Shown: positions 44,034 through 54,136, counted from the first letter of the stretch. The stretch: DNA of 64,000 nucleotides from Candidatus Dadabacteria bacterium (GCA_022827275.1 JAJDTG010000005.1:90442-154441); one strand, 5' to 3'. The notes: generated by a model from the sequence alone, not told the origin. A program made the numbers and translations.

Positions 44034-45734
44034 ATGAAACCGAAGGCCGACAAAGACGGACCCCCGGAGTCCGGAGATTTTATAAGGGCCAGGATAAGAA
44101 GCGATCTTCAATCCGACATCGCAAAGCCCGTTACCCGTTTTCCGCCCGAGCCCAACGGCTATCTCCATATAGGTCATGCGAAATCCATATGTCTTAACTT
44201 CGGTATAGCTGAGGAATTCGGGGGAACATGCAACCTGCGCTTTGACGACACCAATCCCTCAAAGGAAGACGTAAGATATGAAGAGGCCATCAGGGAAGAC
44301 GTCAGGTGGCTCGGGTTTGACTGGGAAGACAGGGTCTATTACGCCTCTGATTATTTCGAGCAGCTCTATGAATACGCCCTTAGGTTGATAAGCGAGGGGA
44401 AGGCCTACGTGGACGACCTGAGTGCCGAGGAAATAAGAAAATACCGGGGAACGCTTTCAGAACCCGGCAGGGAGAGCCCTTCAAGGGAGAGATCGGTTGA
44501 GGAGAACCTGAAGCTTTTCCGGGCGATGAGAGACGGGGATTTCGACGATGGACAGTACGTGCTCCGGGCGAAGATAGACATGGCTTCGGGCAATATGAAC
44601 ATGCGCGACCCGGTTATGTACCGGATAATGAAAAAGTCTCACGCCCGTACCGGGAATTCCTGGTCCATTTATCCGATGTATGACTGGGCCCACGGGCAAA
44701 GCGACTCCATTGAGGGCATAACCCATTCGCTCTGCACCCTTGAGTTTGAGGACCACCGGCCTCTTTACGACTGGTTTATTGCCCAGCTTGGCATATATCA
44801 TTCCCGTCAGATCGAGTTTGCGCGGCTCAACCTCAGCTACACGATTCTCAGCAAGAGAAATCTCATGAAGCTGGTTTCCGAGGGGTATGTGAGCGGGTGG
44901 GATGACCCCAGGATGCCCACCATCTCGGGATTGCGCAGGAGAGGATACACGCCTGAGTCGATAAGGGATTTCTGCCGGAAAATAGGCATCACGAAACAGG
45001 ACAGCGTTATAGACATGCAACTTCTCGAACACAGCGTAAGAGAGGATCTCAACAAACGGGCACAGAGGGTTATGGCGGTGCTTGATCCGTTGAAAGTGGT
45101 GATAGTTAACTATCCCGAGGGTGCGGAAGAGGAACTCGATGCGGTAAACAACCCGGAAGATCCCTCCATGGGAAAAAGGAAAGTGCCGTTTTCAAAAGAG
45201 CTTTTCATTGAAAGGGATGATTTTATGGAGAATCCTCCTAAAAAGTTCTACAGGCTCTCCCCGGGTTCCGAGGTGCGTCTGCGCTACGCCTACATAGTGA
45301 GGTGCGTGGGCTTTGAGCGCCACCCGGAGACCGGAGAGGTGACCGAGGTTCACTGCGAATACGATCCAGATACAAGAGGCGGGACCGCTCCCGACGGGAG
45401 GAAGGTAAGGGGTACCATACACTGGGTGTGTGCGAAAAGTGCTTCAACGGTGACCGTAAGGCTCTACGACAGACTTTTTACCGTTCCCGCCCCCATGGCC
45501 GACAAGCAAAGAGAGTTTACCGAGTTTCTCAATCCGGAGTCCCTCCGTATAATTGAGGACTGCGCGGCCGAACCGCTGCTTGGAGACTGTTCCGGGGAAA
45601 TTAACTACCAGTTTGAAAGAAAGGGGTACTTTATCCTTGATTCCGCGGATTCAGCGCCCGGGGCGCCTGTTTTTAACAGGACGGTTTCCCTCAGGGATTC
45701 GTGGGGCCGCCGCTCGGAGGGCAAAAGGGCCTGA
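44034..45734 (+). CDS. glnS: Glutaminyl-tRNA synthetase
   Basis: This 566-residue class Ib synthetase charges tRNA-Gln directly. It has the [15 protein letters not shown] motif (HIGH at 45-48), [18 protein letters not shown], and a KMSKS-like ILSKRNL around residue 273. The C-terminal anticodon-binding barrel is complete. Its presence suggests direct glutaminylation, not the GatCAB route, at least in part. Length is normal. A crotonase gene follows on the same strand. Confidence 0.97.
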   Translation: MKPKADKDGPPESGDFIRARIRSDLQSDIAKPVTRFPPEPNGYLHIGHAKSICLNFGIAEEFGGTCNLRFDDTNPSKEDVRYEEAIREDVRWLGFDWEDRVYYASDYFEQLYEYALRLISEGKAYVDDLSAEEIRKYRGTLSEPGRESPSRERSVEENLKLFRAMRDGDFDDGQYVLRAKIDMASGNMNMRDPVMYRIMKKSHARTGNSWSIYPMYDWAHGQSDSIEGITHSLCTLEFEDHRPLYDWFIAQLGIYHSRQIEFARLNLSYTILSKRNLMKLVSEGYVSGWDDPRMPTISGLRRRGYTPESIRDFCRKIGITKQDSVIDMQLLEHSVREDLNKRAQRVMAVLDPLKVVIVNYPEGAEEELDAVNNPEDPSMGKRKVPFSKELFIERDDFMENPPKKFYRLSPGSEVRLRYAYIVRCVGFERHPETGEVTEVHCEYDPDTRGGTAPDGRKVRGTIHWVCAKSASTVTVRLYDRLFTVPAPMADKQREFTEFLNPESLRIIEDCAAEPLLGDCSGEINYQFERKGYFILDSADSAPGAPVFNRTVSLRDSWGRRSEGKRA

Positions 45735-45764
45735 TTTCGGCGCTCAGGCGAATTGAGAAACATT

Positions 45765-46541
45765 ATGAGTTGGGAAATTGAAAGAATTGGTGACGTCGCA
45801 GTTGTACGCATGAACTCAAACCCGATGAACGTCATGGGAGAGGGCTTCTTCAGTGATCTTGACGAGGCTTTCGTGACGCTTGAAAGCGATCACGCGGAAA
45901 GTCCCGTGGTGCTTACTTCTTCTCAGAGGGCTTTTTCCGCGGGCCTTGATCTTAAGTACCATCTTTCGCTTTTTACCACTGGGGACGAAGAGGAAATCTG
46001 GCAGTGGTACAAGCGTTTTCGCGGGGTCTTGCTTCGGGTTTTTACTTACGAAAAACCGGTCGTGGCAGCAGTAAACGGTCACGCGATAGCGGGTGGACTT
46101 ATACTGGCGCTTTGCTGCGATTACAGGGTATGCGTTGATTCAGGGGCAAGGTTCGGTCTTAACGAAATCACCATAGGTTTTCCCATTCCTTCGGCGATAG
46201 CCCAGATTGTGCTTTACTCTCTGGGTACGGCAATCGCACAGCAGGTCATGACAACAGGGTTCCTTTACGAACCCCGCGACGCCGTCAGACTCGGTTTTTT
46301 CGATGAAAGCCGCGAAACCGAAAGGCTTCTTTCCCACTGTGTTGAGTTCGCGGGACAGTACGGTCCGTCGCTTATTCCCGGCTACGCTTTTTCTAAAAGG
46401 GCCCTTCGCCGCGAGGTCGTGGCGAACATAGAGGGAGTCTGCGTCGAGGTTGACCGGGAACTTCCGCAGATTCTGCGCAGCCCGGAGGTTTTGGAGAGTC
46501 TCGGGGCTCTTGTTGAAGCTCTGGGGAAAAAGAGAAAATGA
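45765..46541 (+). CDS. Enoyl-CoA hydratase/isomerase family protein
   Basis: The 258-residue protein starts at ATG 45765; a TTG at 45753 is less likely. Crotonase oxyanion-hole segments are present: RAFSAGLDLKYHL and NGHAIAGGLILALCCDYRV. The second catalytic region reads ARFGLNEITIGFPIP. It differs from the first crotonase in the window and is probably specific for another substrate, or acts as an enoyl-CoA isomerase. The substrate cannot be read from sequence. Confidence 0.88.
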   Translation: MSWEIERIGDVAVVRMNSNPMNVMGEGFFSDLDEAFVTLESDHAESPVVLTSSQRAFSAGLDLKYHLSLFTTGDEEEIWQWYKRFRGVLLRVFTYEKPVVAAVNGHAIAGGLILALCCDYRVCVDSGARFGLNEITIGFPIPSAIAQIVLYSLGTAIAQQVMTTGFLYEPRDAVRLGFFDESRETERLLSHCVEFAGQYGPSLIPGYAFSKRALRREVVANIEGVCVEVDRELPQILRSPEVLESLGALVEALGKKRK

Positions 46542-46560
46542 TAATCTTGCGGGAAGAGCT

Positions 46561-47049
46561 TTGAAAGAGATAACCATAAGGAAAGCTGCCGGCGACGATG
46601 CGGAGGCGATGGCCCTGATACTGAGAGAGATTGGCTGGTCTGAGAGAAGGAACTCCCTTCCGCTTGAGGATGTATCGTCTCCGATTCGGGATCTCATACT
46701 TCAAGCCGGCGAAGACCCGGAAGGGCACACAATGTACGTGGCCTGTGATTCCGGGGGCAGGGTCCTCGGGTTCACCACCGTCCACTGGGTACCGTTTGTT
46801 ATGCTCGGAAGTTATGAGGGTTATGTCTCGGACCTGTTCGTAAGTCCCTCGGCAAGCGGCATGGGAGCGGGAAGCCGCCTTATCGAGGCGGTGATGGAAG
46901 AGGGTAGAAAAAGGGATGTTTACCGTCTGATGGTGACCAACGGCAAGGACAAACCATCGTATCTGCAGGGCTTTTACAGAAAAAAAGGGTGGACGGAACG
47001 GCCGAAGGTCGCTAACTTTACCTACTACTACAAGGAACCTTGGTCGTAG
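46561..47049 (+). CDS. GNAT-family N-acetyltransferase
   Basis: TTG 46561 is taken as start because GGGAAG lies 8 nt upstream and the GNAT fold begins at once (EITIRKAAGDDAEAMALIL). The longer frame from 46450 lies within the preceding gene. The 163-residue protein has VSDLFVSPSASGMGAGSRLIEAV, the acetyl-CoA pyrophosphate-binding motif, and SYLQGFYRKKGWTER. The acceptor is unknown. It lies 19 nt after the crotonase stop. Confidence 0.85.
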   Translation: MKEITIRKAAGDDAEAMALILREIGWSERRNSLPLEDVSSPIRDLILQAGEDPEGHTMYVACDSGGRVLGFTTVHWVPFVMLGSYEGYVSDLFVSPSASGMGAGSRLIEAVMEEGRKRDVYRLMVTNGKDKPSYLQGFYRKKGWTERPKVANFTYYYKEPWS

Positions 47050-47098
47050 CCCTGTAGGCGGAAGCCATCAAAAACCAGGGAAGGGATCTTAACTGAAA

Positions 47099-47968
47099 AT
47101 GCCGGAAAAACAGGAAGAAGCAATTCTGCTGGTGCACTCCCCGGACCGTCCCGGTCTTGTTAACGCGGTCACCAACTTTATATTCGAATACGGGGGTAAT
47201 ATCCACGCGCTGCAGCATTGTGTTGATCCGGCCGACATGGTGACCTTTATCCGGGCCAAGTGGGGGATGGACGGCTTTACTCTCTGCCGCGAGGAAACAG
47301 AAGAGATTTTCCGCGAGAAAGTAGCGAAGAAACTCGACATGAAATTCGAGGTTTTCTTTACGGGAGACGTCCCGCGCATGGCAGTTTTCGTTTCCAAGCT
47401 TCCCCACTGCCTCTCGGACATAATTTACAGGCTCCGCGCGAGGGAATGGAACGTCGAGATGCCTCTTGTGATAAGCAATCATCCGGACCTCAGGGATGTG
47501 GCAGGTCTTCATGGAGCGGACTTCTACGTGTTCGAGAACGTTCGGGACAACAAGGAAGAAGTGGAGGCAAAGCAGCTTGAGCTTCTTCGCAACTACAATG
47601 TGGATTTCATAGTGCTTGCAAGGTATATGCAGATTTTTACCGGGAATTTTGTATCGCATTACCCCAACAGAATGATCAATATCCACCACTCGTTTCTTCC
47701 GGCCTTTCCTGGTGCGCGTCCTTATCACTCCGCGTATGAAAGGGGGGTTAAGGTGGTCGGAGCAACCTGTCATTACGTGACCGACAAGCTCGATTCGGGA
47801 CCCATAATAGAGCAGGATGTCATAAAGGTTAACTATGATGATTCGATAGACGACCTCAAGAGAAAGGGGCAGGATCTTGAGAAACTGGTTCTTTCAAACG
47901 CGATCTGGTCCCATATAAACCGGGAGATTTTAATTTACAAAAACAGGACAATCGTATTCAATAAGTAG
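47099..47968 (+). CDS. purU: Formyltetrahydrofolate deformylase
   Basis: This 289-residue enzyme hydrolyses 10-formyl-THF to formate and THF, balancing one-carbon pools. The N-terminal ACT domain (ILLVHSPDRPGLVNAVTNFI) is followed by a formyltransferase-type domain with MPLVISNHPDL, the catalytic NIHHSFLPAFPGARPYH and TDKLDSGPIIEQD. All catalytic Asn, His and Asp residues are visible. Length is normal. Confidence 0.96.
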   Translation: MPEKQEEAILLVHSPDRPGLVNAVTNFIFEYGGNIHALQHCVDPADMVTFIRAKWGMDGFTLCREETEEIFREKVAKKLDMKFEVFFTGDVPRMAVFVSKLPHCLSDIIYRLRAREWNVEMPLVISNHPDLRDVAGLHGADFYVFENVRDNKEEVEAKQLELLRNYNVDFIVLARYMQIFTGNFVSHYPNRMINIHHSFLPAFPGARPYHSAYERGVKVVGATCHYVTDKLDSGPIIEQDVIKVNYDDSIDDLKRKGQDLEKLVLSNAIWSHINREILIYKNRTIVFNK

Positions 47969-48004
47969 GGGGAGTTCTTGCGGCTCCCTGCGGGTGGGTG
48001 AGAA

Positions 48005-48841
48005 ATGAAGTTCAAAGGCACAAACGATTACATAGCTACAGAAGACTTGGCCGTGGCAGTTAACGCGGCCATTACGCTTGAGCGTCCGCTCCTTGTTAAG
48101 GGCGAACCGGGAACAGGCAAAACCATGCTTGCATTTGAAGTCGCAAAAGCCCTTGGAAAGTCGCTTATAACCTGGCACATAAAGTCCACCACAACTGCGC
48201 AGCAGGGCCTCTACGAATACGACGCCGTTGCCAGACTTCGCGACTCTCAGCTCGGAGACGAGAGGGTGAACGATATCTCGAACTACATAAAGAAAGGAAA
48301 GCTCTGGGAGGCTTTTGATAGTCCTGAGCAGATAGTGCTTCTGATTGACGAGATAGACAAGGCGGACATAGAGTTTCCGAACGATCTTCTTTTGGAACTC
48401 GACAGGATGGAGTTTTACTGCTACGAACTCAAAAAAACCGTAAGGGCGGTTAAGAGAGTCTTAGTGATAATTACCTCAAATAACGAAAAGGAGCTTCCGG
48501 ACGCTTTTTTAAGAAGATGCTTTTTTCACTACATAGCTTTTCCCGACCGTAAGACTCTTGAGAAAATAGTTAAAGTGCATTACCCCGATCTTGAGCGCAA
48601 GCTCATGGATAACGCGCTCACCCTCTTTTATTCCGTAAGGGAAATCGACGGTCTTAAGAAAAAACCCTCCACGAGTGAACTTATAGACTGGATAAAACTG
48701 CTTGCGGCCGACCGCATGGCTGCGGGGGAACTGCCGGGAGTGGATCTTGAGGAGAGCCTTCCGCCTTACTCGGGTGCGCTTATCAAGAACGAAGCGGACT
48801 ACGAGATGCTTGAGGTGATGAGGCGAAGATTCAGAAGGTAG
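48005..48841 (+). CDS. MoxR-family AAA+ ATPase
   Basis: This 278-residue AAA+ ATPase has Walker A GEPGTGKTM, Walker B VLLIDEIDKAD, a sensor VIITSNNEKELPDAFLRR and an arginine-finger region. MoxR ATPases act as chaperones with VWA proteins to activate or assemble metal enzymes or complexes. It lies 12 nt before a VWA-domain gene, the standard partner. The target enzyme is not evident in the window. Confidence 0.93.
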   Translation: MKFKGTNDYIATEDLAVAVNAAITLERPLLVKGEPGTGKTMLAFEVAKALGKSLITWHIKSTTTAQQGLYEYDAVARLRDSQLGDERVNDISNYIKKGKLWEAFDSPEQIVLLIDEIDKADIEFPNDLLLELDRMEFYCYELKKTVRAVKRVLVIITSNNEKELPDAFLRRCFFHYIAFPDRKTLEKIVKVHYPDLERKLMDNALTLFYSVREIDGLKKKPSTSELIDWIKLLAADRMAAGELPGVDLEESLPPYSGALIKNEADYEMLEVMRRRFRR

Positions 48842-48853
48842 GGGGATAAGTTC

Positions 48854-50068
48854 ATGTTTCTTGATTTTTTCCTGCTGCTTAAAAACGACGGATTTCCCGT
48901 CACCTTAAAAGAGTATCTTGCTTTTCTCGAAGCCCTTGACCGTGACGTGATCGGTCATAATCCGACCGATTTTTACTATCTAAGCCGCTGCGTAATGGTG
49001 AAGGACGAGCGGCACCTCGACAGGTTCGACAGGCTCTTTTCCGCTTACTTCAAGGGGGCTCAGCTTGCCGATACCGAGCAGTTCATGCAGATTCCGCTTG
49101 AGTGGCTGCGTAAAAACTTCGAGAATGTCCTCTCCGAAGAGGATAAGAAGATGATCCGTTCCATGGGCGGGCTTGAAGAACTGATGGAGAGGTTGAGGGA
49201 GATTTTCGAGAAACAGAAAAAACGCCATCAGGGCGGAAACAGGTGGATAGGCACGGGTGGCACTTCTCCCTACGGGGCGTACGGTTACAATCCCGCCGGT
49301 GTTCGCATAGGGCAGGACGGAGGCAGGCAGAGGCGGGCCGTCAAGGTATGGGACAAAAGGGAGTTCCGCGATCTTGACGATTCGGTGGAATTAAACGTGA
49401 GGAACATGAAGATGGCTCTGAGGAAGCTCAGGGTTCTCACGAGAGAGGGGGTGGGGGAGGAGCTTGACATCGACAGGACGATCGACAGAACTTCAAAAAA
49501 TGCAGGGCTGCTTGACCTTGAATTTGCTCCCTCGCGCAAGAACAACGTCAAGGTTCTCATGTTCTTTGACGTAGGAGGTTCGATGGAAGACCATGTCGAA
49601 CTTTGCTCAAGGCTTTTCTCCGCCGCCAGACATGAGTTCAAGCACCTTGAATTCTATTGTTTTCACAACTGCATATACGAGGCCGTATGGAAAGACAATG
49701 CAAGACGCTTCACCGAGAGGATTCCGACCTTCTCGCTGCTTAACAAATACAACGGCGATTACAAGTGCATTATAGTCGGTGACGCCTCCATGTCCCCGTG
49801 GGAACTTGTCTATCCCAACGGAAGCGTTGAACACAATAACGATGAGCCGGGATTCCTGTGGCTTAACAGGATAAAGGCTAAATATCCTTTTACAGTATGG
49901 CTTAACCCCGTGCCGCAGGATGAGTGGAGGTGGACTGAGAGCATAGGTATGCTGAATGACTTTTACGAAGGCAACATGTTTCCCCTTACGCTCTCGGGCA
50001 TAAAGGACGCTATTCTTGCTCTTAAGCGGCGCCCCGGCCACCACGGTGCGTCGGGACTCACGGCGTGA
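48854..50068 (+). CDS. VWA-domain protein, CoxE-like
   Basis: This 404-residue protein is the usual partner of MoxR. It has an N-terminal helical region (LKEYLAFLEALDRDVIG, ERHLDRFDRLFSAYF) and a C-terminal VWA domain. The MIDAS site reads FFDVGGSMEDH, a variant of DxSxS seen in this family. FTVWLNPVPQDEWRW lies near the end. A low-complexity Gly/Tyr/Arg stretch sits in the middle. The stop TGA overlaps the next ATG by 1 nt. Confidence 0.9.
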   Translation: MFLDFFLLLKNDGFPVTLKEYLAFLEALDRDVIGHNPTDFYYLSRCVMVKDERHLDRFDRLFSAYFKGAQLADTEQFMQIPLEWLRKNFENVLSEEDKKMIRSMGGLEELMERLREIFEKQKKRHQGGNRWIGTGGTSPYGAYGYNPAGVRIGQDGGRQRRAVKVWDKREFRDLDDSVELNVRNMKMALRKLRVLTREGVGEELDIDRTIDRTSKNAGLLDLEFAPSRKNNVKVLMFFDVGGSMEDHVELCSRLFSAARHEFKHLEFYCFHNCIYEAVWKDNARRFTERIPTFSLLNKYNGDYKCIIVGDASMSPWELVYPNGSVEHNNDEPGFLWLNRIKAKYPFTVWLNPVPQDEWRWTESIGMLNDFYEGNMFPLTLSGIKDAILALKRRPGHHGASGLTA

Positions 50069-50859
50069 TGCGGGTATACACCGTTGACGCTTTTACCGAC
50101 GGGCCGAATTCCGGGAATCCGGCCGCTGTTTGCCTCCTTGAAAAAGAAATACCGGATCGGATAAAACAGGAGATCGCTTCCCGGGCAAATCTCTCAGAGA
50201 CGGCTTTTTTACTCAGGACAAAAGACCTTTTTGAACTCAGGTGGTTTACCCCCGAGATGGAAGTTGACCTTTGTGGACATGCCACCCTTGCAAGTGCCCA
50301 TATCCTTTTTACTCTCGGCATTCTTTCTGCTACGGAAGACGCCGTGTTCTCCACAAGAAGCGGGATCCTTACCGCGAGGAGAAAAGGCAATTTCATAGAA
50401 ATGGATTTTCCCTCGAAAGACCCCTGGGAAGTTAAGGGGCCGGAGGACCTGTTTATGGCGATTTCCTCTGTTCCTCTTTATGTGGGCAGAAACCGCTTTG
50501 ATTATATCGCTGTCTATGAGAGCGAAGAGACGATAAGAAATGCTGTCCCGGAACTCGGCCACGTCAAGAGGCTTGATTCCAGGGGGCTTATAATAACGAG
50601 CGTCTCAAGTTCCCACCGCTATGATTTCGTATCGCGTTTTTTCGCGCCCGGTGCCGGTATAGATGAGGATCCGGTTACGGGATCTGCTCACTGCTGCCTT
50701 TGTCCTTTCTGGAGCCGCAGGCTCGGGAAAAAAGAGCTTACAGGCTACCAGGCGTCAGAAAGGGGCGGCATTGTTCATACAAGATTTTTTGAGAAAAGAG
50801 TCTTTTTGTCGGGAAAGGCAATTGTTTCGGGAAACTTTGAAATTAATCCTCCACTGTGA
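50068..50859 (+). CDS. PhzF-family isomerase/epimerase-like protein
   Basis: ATG 50068 overlaps the upstream TGA. The 263-residue protein has the PhzF fold motifs VDAFTDGPNSGNPAAV, the catalytic Glu in LSETAFLLR, VDLCGHATLASAHI and the second-half FAPGAGIDEDPVTGSAHC. PhzF catalyses a proton shift in phenazine synthesis, but most homologues have other unknown substrates. No phenazine genes are near, so only the family is assigned. Confidence 0.9.
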   Translation: MRVYTVDAFTDGPNSGNPAAVCLLEKEIPDRIKQEIASRANLSETAFLLRTKDLFELRWFTPEMEVDLCGHATLASAHILFTLGILSATEDAVFSTRSGILTARRKGNFIEMDFPSKDPWEVKGPEDLFMAISSVPLYVGRNRFDYIAVYESEETIRNAVPELGHVKRLDSRGLIITSVSSSHRYDFVSRFFAPGAGIDEDPVTGSAHCCLCPFWSRRLGKKELTGYQASERGGIVHTRFFEKRVFLSGKAIVSGNFEINPPL

Positions 50860-50935
50860 CAGAACGCGGATGTGTTGCCTGCAAAGATTCACAAAACTTT
50901 TTTTTTCGGTAAAATTTAAAATCCCACGTTACAGG

Positions 50936-51010
50936 GGCGGCGTAGCCAAGAGGTAAGGCAACGGTCTGCAAAACCGTTATACCCCGGTTCGATTCCGGGC
51001 GCCGCCTCCA
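50936..51010 (+). tRNA. tRNA-Cys (GCA)
   Basis: The 75-nt sequence folds as a cloverleaf. The acceptor arms GGCGGCG and CGCCGCC pair fully, the anticodon loop CTGCAAA gives GCA, and the T arm is CCCGG-TTCGATT-CCGGG. CCA is encoded at the 3' end. It precedes tRNA-Leu by 24 bp, and the two are probably cotranscribed. Confidence 0.97.
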
Positions 51011-51034
51011 GTTCTGAACTCCGTTCAGCGTAAT

Positions 51035-51119
51035 GCCCGGGTGGCGGAATTGGTAGACGCAAGGGACTTAAAATCCCTCGGGAGTATCTCCCGTGCCGGT
51101 TCGAGTCCGGCCCTGGGCA
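51035..51119 (+). tRNA. tRNA-Leu (TAA)
   Basis: The 85-nt class II tRNA has acceptor arms GCCCGGG and CCTGGGC, anticodon loop CTTAAAA (anticodon TAA), a long variable arm (CGGGAGTATCTCCCG) and T loop GGTTCGAGTCC. CCA is not encoded, unlike the preceding tRNA-Cys. A T6 tract follows at once and may end the transcript. Confidence 0.97.
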
Positions 51120-51220
51120 CTTTTTTAACAAATCTCAAAGCAAATGTGTTAAAATACACAATATTAAGGAATAGGTAGTGCTAGTTACGGCAACCAGCTG
51201 ATTTTGAGGAGGTTTTGAAG

Positions 51221-53659
51221 ATGAATTTTAGAACTCGGCTTAATGCAGCTATTTTTGCATCTGTTTTCTTGTTTGCGCTGGTTTTTTCCCTGAATGTGGT
51301 TGCGCAGGAGGGACAAGATTCCGAGTCCAGCGGCCAGGATGAATCGAAAGAAAGTATCAGCACGGTGGAGGAGGGCAGCTACACGCTTCGGAGAATGCTT
51401 GTGACCGCCACCAAGCGCGTTCAGCTTGCCCAGGACGTACCTTTTTCCCTGAATGTTCAATCAGAAGAGGATATAAAGCGCCTTAACACTACTGACTTGG
51501 AGGATCTTTCCCGCAATGTTGCTGGACTCTCCATACAGAATCTCGGACCGGGCCAAAGCGTGGTTACCATCCGCGGCATTTCTTCCGGACAGATAGTGCG
51601 GGACCAGCCCGGCATAAAGGAGCAGGTTGGAGTCTATCTTGACGAAACCCCGATATCTTTGTCGCTTTTCACTCCTGATATAGATCTTTTCGACCTTAAC
51701 CGTGTAGAGACCCTGAGAGGACCGCAGGGTACGCTCTTCGGATCTGGATCGATCGGCGGTACCGTCCGCTATATAACCAACCAGCCGCTTTTGGGCGTAA
51801 ACGAGGTTAAAGTCGAGGTTGACGGAAATTATCTTGACGAAGGTTCTCTCGGGGGTCATCTGAAGACAGCCCTCAATGTTCCTTTAGGCGAAGATGCGGC
51901 TGTTCGCTTGGTTGTTTACGGTACTAGATACGGCGGTTTCATCGATGCGCACAAAGAAGGGGGCGCAGTGGATGAGGATGTAAACGACGGCACCCGCCAA
52001 GGCGGGCGTATTTCCCTTTTATGGGAGCCAACCGAAAACCTGTCCATCACCCCGCGAGTCGTATATCAAAACATTGATCTTGGAGGTTTCAACCGCGACG
52101 AGGTATTTAACCTTTTCGCAAACCCCTATACTGATCCCGAGATACGTACCCCGATCACTCTTGGGGAGAGGGAGCAGTTTTTGCTGCGTGACGAGGCCTT
52201 TGAAGATGAAACTTTGATTCTAGATGCGGTAGTGGAGTGGGAGATAGAAGATTTTTTTGATGTTACATACTCGGTGAGCTATATAAACCGCGACCTTTTG
52301 GTTAGCCGAGACGCAAGCGCGCTAACCGGCAGCGTAGGCGTGAACCCTATAGGTTTTCCGGATGAAGATATATTACTTCCATCAAATCTGCGTGACACTA
52401 CCGATCTTGAACAGATGACCCATGAACTTCGCTTGAGTTCAAGCGATGATAGTGCGCTTCAGTGGCTTGCGGGTGTCTTTTACTCCGATGTGGAGCGTGA
52501 CTATTCTCAGCGTTTACCGACGCCAGGATATGATTCACTACTTCCTTCAGCTGATCCACCTAATTTCCCTAGTGCAGTGGATTCACCTTATAATTCAGAT
52601 TTGACATATGATTTAAGACAGGTCGCGCTTTTCGGTGAGGCGACTTACAAGCTGCTTGACCGTCTTGGCTTGACTGCGGGATTGCGCTGGTATGACTGGG
52701 AGGAGGATAAGACTTTCAAATCAGGCGGTCCTTTCTCCAATAGCGATGCTCAGGATCAAGACGTCACGGTTTCCTCCGACGGATTCACGCCACGCTTCAT
52801 GGTGAGCTACGATGCTAACGATAATCTTACTGTGAATGCCCAGGTTTCCCGGGGATTTCGTCTCGGCGGAGTTAATGACCCGCTTAACCAACTGCTTTGC
52901 GAAGATGCCTATGACACTTTCCGGGGGTATCAGGAATTTGAAGACGAGACTCTCTGGAATTACGAGATTGGTTTTAAATCATCTTTCGAGAATGTTGTAC
53001 TCAACGGCTCGGTTTTTTATACCGACATTGAGAATCTGGGCGTGAACGTTGATGCGGGACCCTGCTCTTCCAGGGTTACGATCAGCGTACCTGAATCTCA
53101 CACTGCGGGAGCGGAACTTGAACTGTCTATCCAGCCGACAAGATCTTTGCTGCTCTCTTTTGCCGGAAGCTATTTAGAAGCAGAGTTCGATTCCACTATC
53201 AGGACATCAGGTGGGGATGTGGTTGAGGGAATAGAGGATGGTAACCGCATACCTTCTGTTCCAGATTGGCAGCTCTCGGGTTCCGCCACTTACACTTTGC
53301 CAGGTCTTCTGAGTGCTACGGAAAGCTATCTTTCGGCTTCATGGCAGTTTGTAGGAGACAGCATCACGCAGTCAGGCGATCAGATACCTGGAAGAGGAAC
53401 CTTCACGCATAATCTTGCGTATTCAGGTATCCCTGCCGACCAGACTACGGAGGTCGATCTACTGCTTGATTCATACCACCTGTTTAATCTTTCAGCGGGT
53501 TTGGTATATGACAAGATAGAATTCACAGCCTACGTAAAGAATATTACGGATGAAAACGTGAGACTTTCGTTTGACCGCGAGCGGGGAGGACGGGCCCGTC
53601 TTGCCTACAGAGTGGGTCAGCCCCGTACTTTCGGTGTGGTTACGCGTATGCGCTTCTGA
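51221..53659 (+). CDS. TonB-dependent outer-membrane receptor
   Basis: ATG 51221 follows GAGGAGG by 8 nt. The 812-residue protein has a signal peptide (cleavage near VVAQEG), a TonB-box-like RRMLVTATKR, and a plug domain with DVPFSLNVQSEEDI, VTIRGISSG and VETLRGPQGTLFGSGSIGG. The long barrel ends GVVTRMRF with a C-terminal Phe. It imports a bulky ligand powered by TonB. The plug resembles general TonB receptors that have sterol, vitamin or siderophore ligands; the substrate is unknown. No TonB-ExbBD genes are in the window. Confidence 0.93.
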   Translation: MNFRTRLNAAIFASVFLFALVFSLNVVAQEGQDSESSGQDESKESISTVEEGSYTLRRMLVTATKRVQLAQDVPFSLNVQSEEDIKRLNTTDLEDLSRNVAGLSIQNLGPGQSVVTIRGISSGQIVRDQPGIKEQVGVYLDETPISLSLFTPDIDLFDLNRVETLRGPQGTLFGSGSIGGTVRYITNQPLLGVNEVKVEVDGNYLDEGSLGGHLKTALNVPLGEDAAVRLVVYGTRYGGFIDAHKEGGAVDEDVNDGTRQGGRISLLWEPTENLSITPRVVYQNIDLGGFNRDEVFNLFANPYTDPEIRTPITLGEREQFLLRDEAFEDETLILDAVVEWEIEDFFDVTYSVSYINRDLLVSRDASALTGSVGVNPIGFPDEDILLPSNLRDTTDLEQMTHELRLSSSDDSALQWLAGVFYSDVERDYSQRLPTPGYDSLLPSADPPNFPSAVDSPYNSDLTYDLRQVALFGEATYKLLDRLGLTAGLRWYDWEEDKTFKSGGPFSNSDAQDQDVTVSSDGFTPRFMVSYDANDNLTVNAQVSRGFRLGGVNDPLNQLLCEDAYDTFRGYQEFEDETLWNYEIGFKSSFENVVLNGSVFYTDIENLGVNVDAGPCSSRVTISVPESHTAGAELELSIQPTRSLLLSFAGSYLEAEFDSTIRTSGGDVVEGIEDGNRIPSVPDWQLSGSATYTLPGLLSATESYLSASWQFVGDSITQSGDQIPGRGTFTHNLAYSGIPADQTTEVDLLLDSYHLFNLSAGLVYDKIEFTAYVKNITDENVRLSFDRERGGRARLAYRVGQPRTFGVVTRMRF

Positions 53660-53718
53660 TGAAAGAATGGGGGAGGCGTGTTAAGGTTCATCTTTCTTGC
53701 TAAAAAGTGAGACTCTTA

Positions 53719-53755
53719 CCTTGCAATTACGGTATCCAATGCCGTAATTGCAAGG
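53719..53755. repeat. Perfect 14-bp inverted repeat between convergent genes
   Basis: CCTTGCAATTACGG (53719-53732) and CCGTAATTGCAAGG (53742-53755) form a perfect 14-bp stem with a 9-nt loop. It sits 60 bp after the TonB receptor gene and faces a leftward gene. It may terminate transcription from either side, but no T-tract follows on either strand. A dispersed repeat is an alternative. Confidence 0.6.
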
Positions 53756-53938
53756 ATGATTGCTGAGAATATGCAAATCAGATTTAGAGCAACTTGCATA
53801 TTTCCGGTTTACAAATGGCGCCCGAAATCTTAAATGCGAGCACAGCCTAGTTCTTAGTGAATCGGGTTTTAACGGGGTTGGTTCGGGGGTTTCTTCCGCC
53901 AAGGCAGATCAGCGTGGGTCACCGGTTTTAGCCTTCAC

Positions 53939-54136
53939 TCAGTGAAGTACTCTTTTTCTTCTCTCTTCCCCTGTAATGTCCTCGGAATCGTCATCGTAAT
54001 AAAGGTAGTTCACCTCTTCGAAGAGCTCGTCGAACTCATCCGCAAATTCATCCTCAAGCCCATCATCTTCGTCAAACATGTCGGAGATGTCTAACGGGTA
54101 GAAGTCTTCATCATCTTTTTTGATAAATTTGAGCAT
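53939..54136 (-). CDS. Small highly acidic protein
   Basis: This 65-residue protein is unusually rich in Asp and Glu (DEDDGLEDEFADEFDELFEE) with a basic tail (GEERRKRVLH). GGAGGC lies about 6 nt ahead of the ATG, which supports translation. No family was recognised. The composition suggests a nucleic-acid mimic or protein-binding role, but that is guesswork. Confidence 0.6.
   Translation of the reverse strand: MLKFIKKDDEDFYPLDISDMFDEDDGLEDEFADEFDELFEEVNYLYYDDDSEDITGEERRKRVLH

Noticed and set aside
47018..47773. Minus-strand 251-codon frame over purU
   Set aside because: purU is complete on the other strand; the frame has no ribosome-binding site or recognisable domain.
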